NCBI RefSeq assembly: GCF_002218085.1
Contig: NZ_BDUC01000005.1
Coordinates: 572,473-636,472, forward strand
Direction of reading: 5' to 3'
Length of the DNA: 64,000 nt
Source: Tolypothrix sp. NIES-4075
Lineage (GTDB): Bacteria; Cyanobacteriota; Cyanobacteriia; Cyanobacteriales; Nostocaceae
Position numbers and translations under genes: made by a program. This document shows, in pieces, positions 58,316 through 64,000 of this stretch (positions are counted from its first letter, which is position 1; each line of letters starts with the position of its first letter). The notes beneath the pieces are model-generated. The model worked only from the letters and a program-made list of their open reading frames with translations. It did no database searches and was not told the DNA's origin.

Positions 58316-58942
58316 TTAAATCAAAATTTGACCAAAATTTTTTAATATACTCAGAACTTTGTATAATTCATTTTCGCGTTTAAACAGGGAAAACGGTTCA
58401 GACAAAGCATACTTTGGTGTATCTTGCTTAGTCAGTTTTAGGAAAATAAAATCACTACCATTCATTACTAGCCCAAAAGCAGGTCGTTCAGGGTTAGGAT
58501 TAGCCAACATATAAGCTAGAACTTGAGGTATACCCATTATTAGAGAAAATCCAGCCCTTTTAGATTCGATAGTTAATAACCACAATTGTTGTTTTAAAAC
58601 CAGCACATCAATACGACCTCGGAGAATTTCTCCCTCATCTTCCAAAGCAATTTGTATAGATTCTTCGGTTTCAATATCAAAAGGAAGGCGATAAAATCCT
58701 GCTAAATCTAACAAGGGAGCTAGCACTACCAGTTTTACCAATTCTTCTAATATACGGCGGCGCTTCACCAAGCTAAGATAATTCGTTTTAACTCTATCTA
58801 AAGCCTGCTTTTCTGACTCAGTAATTTCTGGCAAATTATCAAAACACTCTGTAAAAAACTCGTCACCTTCAGCTTGCTGTAGACCAAATTTTTCTTCTAA
58901 GTCAATGATGTTAACGGTTTGTGCTTGGATAACTTGAACCAT
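58316..58942 (-). CDS. PD-(D/E)XK nuclease-like protein (restriction-subunit annotation in relatives)
   Basis: 208 residues from the ATG at 58942 (MVQVIQAQTVNIIDLEEKFG); an ATG at 58966 would add 8. After a helical N-terminal half (EKQALDRVKTNYLSLVKRRRILEELVKLVVLAPLLDLAGFY, partly cited as LVKRRRILEELVKLVVLAPL) comes GRIDVLVLKQQLWLLTIESKRAG, giving the Asp and Glu-x-Lys of a PD-(D/E)XK site. Proteins of this size are common in filamentous cyanobacteria and are often labelled restriction endonuclease subunit R; no methylase or helicase partner is adjacent. Its stop lies 5 bp before the cysteine desulfurase start, so both are probably co-transcribed. Confidence 0.78.
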   Translation of the reverse strand: MVQVIQAQTVNIIDLEEKFGLQQAEGDEFFTECFDNLPEITESEKQALDRVKTNYLSLVKRRRILEELVKLVVLAPLLDLAGFYRLPFDIETEESIQIALEDEGEILRGRIDVLVLKQQLWLLTIESKRAGFSLIMGIPQVLAYMLANPNPERPAFGLVMNGSDFIFLKLTKQDTPKYALSEPFSLFKRENELYKVLSILKNFGQILI

Positions 58943-59046
58943 AGTTGATATACGAGCTTTATTCATTATTGTATAGTGTATATTACTTCTCTAGCACCCC
59001 AATTGCAACGACGCTAAAATAGGCACAGAACAATTTTAAGGTTTGC

Positions 59047-59601
59047 ATGACTCTCACCATCCACGATTTAGAAAGACTGCAAGAAAAGCTCAAAGAAGAC
59101 CATTGCGACTATCAGTTAGAACTACAAGAGGGAAACATTGTCGTTATGAGTCCATCGGATATTGAATCGAGCGAAATTGGGGCTGAGTTTATCAGACTAC
59201 TGGGTAACTGAGTTAAGCCGCGCAAACTAGGACGTATATTTGATTCTAGTGGTGGGTTTATTATGCCTAACACAGAATTGCGGACACCTGATGTTTCCTT
59301 TGTGTCAGCCCAAAGATTGAAACGCACAATCAGCGACTTTGCCCAATTAGTTCCAGATTTAGTAGTAGAAATTAAATCAAAAACAGACCGCATCCGTCCT
59401 TTGGAAGATAAAATTAAACTATTTTTGCAATTAGGGGCGCGAGTTGGGATATTAATTAATCCAGATGAATTGACTGTAACAATTTATCGCTTAAATAGTG
59501 AGGATGAAGTGTTGACGGGTGAAGATAAGCTAACTATTCCAGAGTTATTTCCTGGTTGGGAAATTTTGATTTCTCAAATATGGCCCCCAGTATTTGAATG
59601 A
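59047..59601 (+). pseudogene. Uma2 endonuclease-like gene with an internal opal codon
   Basis: Frame from ATG 59047: 54 codons (MTLTIHDLERLQEKLKEDHC onward, ending FIRLLGN), TGA at 59209-59211, then 129 codons in the same frame (VKPRKLGRIFDSSGGFIMPN to ILISQIWPPVFE). Relatives usually read N-W-V here, as does the Uma2 part of the neighbouring fusion (SWVEPRKLG), so TGG to TGA explains the break. The downstream part retains TPDVSFV, VPDLVVEIKSKTDR and LGARVGILINPDE. An internal ATG at 59263 could still start a shortened protein without the N-terminal block. Confidence 0.85.
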
Positions 59602-59697
59602 AAAAATTATCTCATATGGTTGAGGGCGATCGCCTGCATTCATCCGCCATAATTATAATGAGTGTAATTACGACTTAAGTCGTCAAATACTTTACAA

Positions 59698-60549
59698 ATG
59701 ACCAATAACATGCAGCGCGATTTCACCAACCGCGAAGAGTTGGTAGCTTACCTCCGCGAACAATTCCCAGACGCAGCACAACGAGATAATCATATCAGCG
59801 AAATTGTCGGCGGACGCAAAGCCGCCGAGAAAGTGTTGCAAAAAGTAGACGCTGCACGCTACGCAAAAACACGTAATTTTTTCACAGGTGCAGTAACGCG
59901 ACTTTCGCCTTATATTCGTTATGGTGTTCTCAGTTTGCGAGAAATTCGGGATTATGTCGTTGAGCGCACAACAAACCCAGAGGAAACAACTAAACTAATT
60001 AACGAGCTAGGCTGGCGCGACTACTGGCAGCGTTTATACGCCAAACTAGGCGATAACATCTGGCAAGACCAAGAAGAATATAAAACAGGTTATACCCCCT
60101 CAGATTACGCACCTGAATTACCAGAAGACATCGCCCAAGGCATCACAGACAGAGTTTGCATCGACAGCTTCAGCCGTGACTTACGAGAAACAGGCTACTT
60201 GCACAACCATGCACGCATGTGGATGGCAGCTTATATTGTCCATTGGCGGCGTATTCGTTGGCAAACCGGCGCAAAGTGGTTTTTAGAGCATTTGTTAGAT
60301 GGCGATCCTGCTAGCAATAATATGTCATGGCAATGGGTAGCCAGCACCTTTAGTCACAAAGCTTATTTTTTCAACCGCGAAAATTTAGAACGTTACACCG
60401 AAGGCATTTATTGCAAAAAATGTCCCCTTTACGGTCATTGTGACTTTGAAGGTAGTTATGAACAAATAGAACAGAAGCTTTTTCCCAAAGCCGAATTTAA
60501 CAAACAAGCTAACAGCCAAAGTTGGCAAAAAGGCAAAAAACGCCGTTAA
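59698..60549 (+). CDS. FAD-binding (C-terminal) domain of a photolyase/cryptochrome, stand-alone
   Basis: 283 residues. Matches the helical FAD domain of photolyases: RNFFTGAVTRLSPYIRYGVLS, INELGWRDYWQRLYAKLG, then TGYLHNHARMWMAAYIVHWRRIRWQTGAKWFL and LDGDPASNNMSWQWVASTFSHKAYFFN (cited in parts), with the SNNMSWQW block that holds FAD. The N-terminal alpha/beta antenna domain is missing, and the C-terminal cysteines (YCKKCPLYGHC) add an unusual Cys cluster. The missing domain appears as the next gene at 60604, 54 bp downstream. Possible roles are light sensing or DNA repair; not determined. Confidence 0.85.
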   Translation: MTNNMQRDFTNREELVAYLREQFPDAAQRDNHISEIVGGRKAAEKVLQKVDAARYAKTRNFFTGAVTRLSPYIRYGVLSLREIRDYVVERTTNPEETTKLINELGWRDYWQRLYAKLGDNIWQDQEEYKTGYTPSDYAPELPEDIAQGITDRVCIDSFSRDLRETGYLHNHARMWMAAYIVHWRRIRWQTGAKWFLEHLLDGDPASNNMSWQWVASTFSHKAYFFNRENLERYTEGIYCKKCPLYGHCDFEGSYEQIEQKLFPKAEFNKQANSQSWQKGKKRR

Positions 60550-60603
60550 AAATCTTGGCGTCCTTGGCACCAAGGCGGTTCGTTATCCAAAATCTAAAAA
60601 CCA

Positions 60604-61020
60604 ATGACTAAACCAATTATTTGGGTACATGGAGACTGCCTAAGTCCCCAAAACCCTGCACTACAAGAATTTCCCGACGCACCCGCAATTTGGGTTTGGG
60701 ATGATGCTTTAATTAAAGAATGGCAACTAAGCCTCAAACGCCTCACCTTTATCTACGAATGCTTATTAGAATTACCCGTTGTCATTCGTCGTGGTGATGT
60801 AGCGCAAGAAGTTTTAGCTTTTGCGAAAGAGCATAATACTAACTTAGTTGTTACAGCAGAAAGTGTTAGTCCGCGTTTTGATATGATATGTGACGAAATT
60901 GAAAAAACTTTGGACTTGGAAATTTTTGAAGTAGAACCATTTTTTGAATACGACGGCTATATCGACTTGAAGCGCTTCTCTCGTTATTGGAAAGTCGCTG
61001 AAAAATATGTGTTTGAATAA
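60604..61020 (+). CDS. Stand-alone photolyase N-terminal (alpha/beta) domain-like protein
   Basis: 138 residues. Begins KPIIWVHGDCLSPQNPALQEFPDAPAIWVWDD (in part: IIWVHGDCLSPQNPAL), which fits the first strand and loop of the photolyase antenna domain (WxRxDLRxxDNPAL), then VVIRRGDVAQEVLAFAKEHNTNLVVTAE as the next strands. It follows the FAD-domain gene by 54 bp on the same strand, so the two halves of a photolyase are encoded on separate adjacent genes in reverse order (C-terminal half first). Conserved acids (FDMICDEIEKTLDLEIFEVEPFFEYDG, partly) may bind the partner. Function inferred from context. Confidence 0.75.
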   Translation: MTKPIIWVHGDCLSPQNPALQEFPDAPAIWVWDDALIKEWQLSLKRLTFIYECLLELPVVIRRGDVAQEVLAFAKEHNTNLVVTAESVSPRFDMICDEIEKTLDLEIFEVEPFFEYDGYIDLKRFSRYWKVAEKYVFE

Positions 61021-61024
61021 AGTC

Positions 61025-62173
61025 TTAATCAAACACAGGAGGCCAAAGTTGAGAAACTGCAAGTTCCCACCCAGGAAATAACTCTGGGATAGTCAGATTC
61101 TCGCCATCTGCTAACATTCTCACCCCGCTGTTAAGATAATGAACAGCCACAGTCTGAGCATCTGGGTCAATCAGTAATGCTACTTTAACTCCCAAGTCTA
61201 AAAATCGCTGGATTTTTTGTTGCACAGATGCCAGCCTGTCAAAAGCAGATTTAATCTCCACTACCAAATCAGGTACTAATTCTGGATAAGTTCGAGGAAC
61301 TCGCTTCAGCCGTTCCCGTGAAAAGAAAGAGATACGCGGCGCAACTACATCGCCATTGGGTAACTGAAATCCACCTTTGGAGCCAATAATATGCCCTAGC
61401 TTACGTGGTTCTACCCAGGAAAACAACAGCGCACAAAATCGAGCGTTAATTTCGCCAGAGGTAAAATCTGCTGGGGACTCACTCAAATCATCGTCACTAC
61501 TGGAAGTTCCACTAGGATTAATATTTGTTACTGGTATGCCCATAGACACAATTTCTTGCAGCACTTCTTGCCTGAGATTTTGCAGATTTATACCCAAGTT
61601 TTCCAGCACCCTCACGGCTACTCCATCTGTTACCTGTAGCACCCCCAGCAAAAGATGTTCTGTACCTACATAGTGATGACCTAGTCGGCGAGATTCTTCT
61701 ACGGCTAATTGCAGGACTTGTTTACCTTTAGCAGTAAAAGGAAACTCTACTCCCTTAATTCCATTACCACGACCAATAATTTTTTCTACCTCTGTTTGAG
61801 CAGCTTCAAGGGTAACACCAGCAGACTTGAGAACCTTGCCACCAATGCCAGTACCTTCTGCAATCAGTCCAATTAAAATCTGTTCTGTACCCACAAATTG
61901 ATATTCCAAACGACTACCTTCGTTTTGAGCAAGCACAATCACCCGCGTTGCTTTGGCAGTAAATTTTTCAAACATAGACTTTTCCTCCGTAAAGAAAATA
62001 AATTGAATTGGAAACTCCAACAGTTGGGCAATTTTGAAGGCTAAGGGCAAACTTGGGTCATATTTACCAACTTCAATTGAGTTAATGGTTTGACGGCTAA
62101 CACCTAAACGTTGCGCTAATTCTGCTTGTGACCAGTTGCGTTGAGTTCTCAGAAGACGTAAACGGTTTTCCAT
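61025..62173 (-). CDS. Fusion: XRE helix-turn-helix + ClpC-type N domain + Uma2 nuclease
   Basis: 382 residues with three parts in one frame. Residues 1-60: XRE/Cro HTH (RNWSQAELAQRLGVSRQTINSIEVGKYDPSL, shown in part). Residues 66-210: two Clp-N repeats as in ClpC (FEKFTAKATRVIVLAQNEGS, FVGTEQILIGLIAEGTGIGG, YVGTEHLLLGVLQVTDGVAV), without any ATPase. Residues about 240-382: Uma2 domain (WVEPRKLGHIIGSKGGFQLP, VPDLVVEIKSAFDRLAS, LGVKVALLIDPDAQTV, ending SQLWPPVFD). Clp-N domains normally bind protein substrates or adaptors such as McsB. A row of palindromes upstream (62206-62279) is probably its own operator. I know of no named family with this order. Confidence 0.85.
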   Translation of the reverse strand: MENRLRLLRTQRNWSQAELAQRLGVSRQTINSIEVGKYDPSLPLAFKIAQLLEFPIQFIFFTEEKSMFEKFTAKATRVIVLAQNEGSRLEYQFVGTEQILIGLIAEGTGIGGKVLKSAGVTLEAAQTEVEKIIGRGNGIKGVEFPFTAKGKQVLQLAVEESRRLGHHYVGTEHLLLGVLQVTDGVAVRVLENLGINLQNLRQEVLQEIVSMGIPVTNINPSGTSSSDDDLSESPADFTSGEINARFCALLFSWVEPRKLGHIIGSKGGFQLPNGDVVAPRISFFSRERLKRVPRTYPELVPDLVVEIKSAFDRLASVQQKIQRFLDLGVKVALLIDPDAQTVAVHYLNSGVRMLADGENLTIPELFPGWELAVSQLWPPVFD

Positions 62174-62205
62174 TGCATAGTTTTTGTCTGTCTAGCCTTA
62201 CATTC

Positions 62206-62290
62206 TTAGTAAAGTTAGCTTTACTAAGTGTAAAGTTAACTTTACTCCAAGTCTGAATACATCGTAAAGCAAGCTTTACTAAAATGTCAA
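62206..62290 (-). promoter_or_regulatory. Promoter with three GTAAAGnnnnCTTTAC operators for the XRE fusion gene
   Basis: Palindromes: TTAGTAAAG-TTAG-CTTTACTAA (62206-62227), GTAAAGTTAACTTTAC (62230-62245) and GTAAAGCAAGCTTTAC (62264-62279); a fourth half-site lies near 62296-62305. Centres of the first two are 21 bp apart. On the minus strand TTGACA (62290-62285) and TACGAT (62266-62261), 18 bp apart, form a promoter whose spacer and -10 are covered by the third palindrome. Autoregulation by the XRE domain is the simplest reading; the AraC gene on the other side may also be controlled. Confidence 0.7.
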
Positions 62291-62420
62291 CCTTACTTTA
62301 CTAAATATGGTGCAACCATAGCTAATGCCGTTTTCACGCTCGTGACAGGCTACTCTTCAACCGCATTGTTTGCGGTGACTACGAACTGATACATTGAGTA
62401 TGTAGGCATTGGTGAAACTT

Positions 62421-63311
62421 ATGCCCCAAGAAAAGCCTTTAGTCTTAACCGAAGAATGTAAGGTATTGCAGCTTTACCCACGTCCGCCAATTTTAACTAG
62501 CTTAGATGTTGGTTGGCATGGGGTATCTTTTGGCTATATGTGTCAACCTGCTTATGAAGTACCGGAAGTTTCTACCCCTCGTTGGCATTCTATCGCGATT
62601 TTCACTCATGGAAACCGTATAATTCATGCCGATCGCAAACTAGATGGACGCTTTCACCGTGACGCTGTAGTCGGAGGTGATATAATTATTACTCCGGTCA
62701 ACATCGGTCAAGGTGCTGCTTGGGAAGATGAAGGCGATTTTATCATTCTCGGTATAGAAGCTGATGTTTTCGCTCGTGCAATTGATGAAGCAGATGCAAA
62801 AAATTTGGAATTATTACCGCACTTTGCCACACCCGATCCTCTGATTTACCAAATTGGATTAGCACTTAAAGGTGTGTTAGAAAATAATCCGACAAATAGT
62901 CGTCTTTATGCAGAGACGATGATAAATGCTTTGTCAGTTCACTTAATGCAACACTACTCAACACGCAAACCGATTTTACAAGAATATAAAGACGGTTTGT
63001 CAAAGTATAAATTTCGGCAAATTATTGATTATATCAACGCACATTTAGATGAGGATTTGAGTTTAACAGAATTGGCGGCTATAGTAAAGATGAGTCCGCA
63101 TTACTTTTCTCACTTCTTCAAACAATCAATGGGAATCTCCGCGCATCAATATGTAATTCGCTGTCGGGTGGAACGTGCAAAAAATTTACTTTTGCAAGGT
63201 AATGTGAGTATTGCAGAAGTTGCTTATAAAGTCGGTTTCGCTAACCAAAGTCATCTGAATCGCCACTTCAAGCGTTTGTTGGGAGTAACACCGAAACAAA
63301 TATTAACTTAA
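62421..63311 (+). CDS. AraC family transcriptional regulator
   Basis: 296 residues from the ATG at 62421 (MPQEKPLVLTEECKVLQLYP), with GGTGA 6 nt upstream; an in-frame TTG at 62409 is less likely. The C-terminal 100 residues hold the two AraC helix-turn-helix motifs: DEDLSLTELAAIVKMSPHYFSHFFKQSMGISAHQYV (in part) and VSIAEVAYKVGFANQSHLNRHFKRLLGVTP (in part). The N-terminal 180 residues (cupin-like ligand domain) bind an unknown effector. It is divergent from the XRE-ClpN-Uma2 gene, sharing the palindromic operator region, and is followed 29 bp later by a Uma2 gene that may be in the same transcript. Confidence 0.92.
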   Translation: MPQEKPLVLTEECKVLQLYPRPPILTSLDVGWHGVSFGYMCQPAYEVPEVSTPRWHSIAIFTHGNRIIHADRKLDGRFHRDAVVGGDIIITPVNIGQGAAWEDEGDFIILGIEADVFARAIDEADAKNLELLPHFATPDPLIYQIGLALKGVLENNPTNSRLYAETMINALSVHLMQHYSTRKPILQEYKDGLSKYKFRQIIDYINAHLDEDLSLTELAAIVKMSPHYFSHFFKQSMGISAHQYVIRCRVERAKNLLLQGNVSIAEVAYKVGFANQSHLNRHFKRLLGVTPKQILT

Positions 63312-63340
63312 TAATTTGTAGTATTGAGGTTTTAAATTTA

Positions 63341-63919
63341 ATGATTATTGCAGAACGCTACTACTCACCGGAAGAATACTTAGAAATAGAGGTAAAGTCT
63401 GAAGAACGGCACGAATATATTAATGGTCAAATTATCCCAATGACAGGTGGAACACCGAATCATAACCAAATTACTGGCAATTTCTATGCCGCGCTCAATT
63501 TTGCTCTGAAACGTCAACCATTTCGCGTTTTTGTTACAGACCAAAGATTATGGATTCCTCAAAAGCGAATTAATACTTATCCGGATGTAATGGTTGTTGC
63601 AGGTGAACTGCAATTTCAAGAAGGAAGAAAAGACACTTTGACAAATCCAATAATGATTGCTGAGGTACTTTCAAAATCTACCAAAAGCTACGATCGAGAT
63701 GAAAAATTTGCGGCTTATCGAACAATTACCAGCTTTCAAGAATATCTGCTAATTGACCAATATACAATGCACGTTGAACAATACAGCAAAACAGATAATA
63801 ACCGCTGGATATTTACTGAATACGAAGATGCTGATGTAACTATATCCTTAGCTTCTATTTCCTTTGAAATTTCCCTGGCAGATATTTACGATAAAGTGGA
63901 CTTCGACACTCAAGATTGA
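63341..63919 (+). CDS. Uma2 family endonuclease-like protein (DUF820)
   Basis: 192 residues. Opens YYSPEEYLEIEVKSEERHEYINGQIIPMTG, a typical Uma2 N-terminus (YSPEEYLEIEV then HEYINGQIIPMTG), then INTYPDVMVVAGELQF, the catalytic strand NPIMIAEVLSKSTKSYDRDEKF and EYLLIDQYTMHVEQYSK. The YDR-x-K tail of the motif is the usual magnesium site. Intact. The gene follows the AraC gene by 29 bp on the same strand. It is one of five Uma2-type sequences in the window. Confidence 0.9.
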   Translation: MIIAERYYSPEEYLEIEVKSEERHEYINGQIIPMTGGTPNHNQITGNFYAALNFALKRQPFRVFVTDQRLWIPQKRINTYPDVMVVAGELQFQEGRKDTLTNPIMIAEVLSKSTKSYDRDEKFAAYRTITSFQEYLLIDQYTMHVEQYSKTDNNRWIFTEYEDADVTISLASISFEISLADIYDKVDFDTQD

Positions 63920-64000
63920 AAATTCTTGCAAATATAGCAAGAATGTACAAAAAATCGGATGAATATACAAGACAAGAAAAAGCGCGATCGCCATACTAAT

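Overview
The window reads as chromosomal DNA of a filamentous, probably heterocystous (Nostocales) cyanobacterium. The HIP1 octamer GCGATCGC recurs throughout. Heptameric tandem repeats (GGTAATT/GGTAATG types) fill many intergenic gaps. Typically cyanobacterial genes are present: a high-light-inducible protein, a Ycf66 protein, an SLH/OprB porin, an apocarotenoid oxygenase, CbiD and a cyanophycinase-like enzyme. Housekeeping genes (miaB, ddl, thrC, ileS, gnd, a cysteine desulfurase) are scattered singly rather than in long operons, as is usual in these genomes. I saw no rRNA, tRNA or CRISPR array.

Layout. 1-7.5 kb: partial KTSC protein, carotenoid oxygenase, a Uma2 nuclease, miaB, an acyltransferase, ddl and a membrane protein. 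7.5-9.3 kb: no credible protein gene; it holds a MITE and two diverged copies of a roughly 370-nt module that looks like a structured non-coding RNA, each ending in a Rho-independent terminator. 9.3-14 kb: hydrolase, DUF4112, YihY, a coiled-coil protein, thrC. 14.2-15.4 kb: an IS1341-type tnpB element. 15.7-23.6 kb: a large membrane-anchored protein, a porin, two glycosyltransferases.

23.8-33.9 kb is the most unusual block. A three-gene operon encodes a winged-helix protein, a P-loop ATPase and a three-part fusion (DEDDy exonuclease, Cas4/RecB-like Fe-S nuclease, FtsK-type motor). It faces a convergent group: a membrane-anchored protein with a Z-alpha-like winged helix, a ParB-like/SAP protein and a PD-(D/E)XK nuclease fused to ParA. 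A second ParA gene is divergent from that group. I infer a DNA-processing, segregation or defence island; I cannot match it to a named system.

34-49.8 kb: ileS, ycf66-like, gnd, two paralogous Ser/Thr kinases (one with WD40 repeats) enclosing two toxin-antitoxin modules (vapC is broken by an amber codon), YbjN, a lipoate-ligase-like gene, a two-gene Hlip operon with an HLR1-like site, cbiD and a P450. 50.6-64 kb: DUF1838, Uma2 nucleases (one intact and flanked by 21-bp repeat arrays, one broken by an opal codon), DUF2079, a glycosyltransferase, a secreted cyanophycinase-like protein, a cysteine desulfurase, a photolyase-like pair with its two domains on separate genes, and an XRE-ClpN-Uma2 fusion next to palindromic operators, followed by AraC and another Uma2.

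Repeat content is high: heptamer arrays, G/C-rich arrays, double-hairpin palindromes and two MITEs. Several repeats have invaded gene ends and supply start regions, stop codons or even internal protein sequence.
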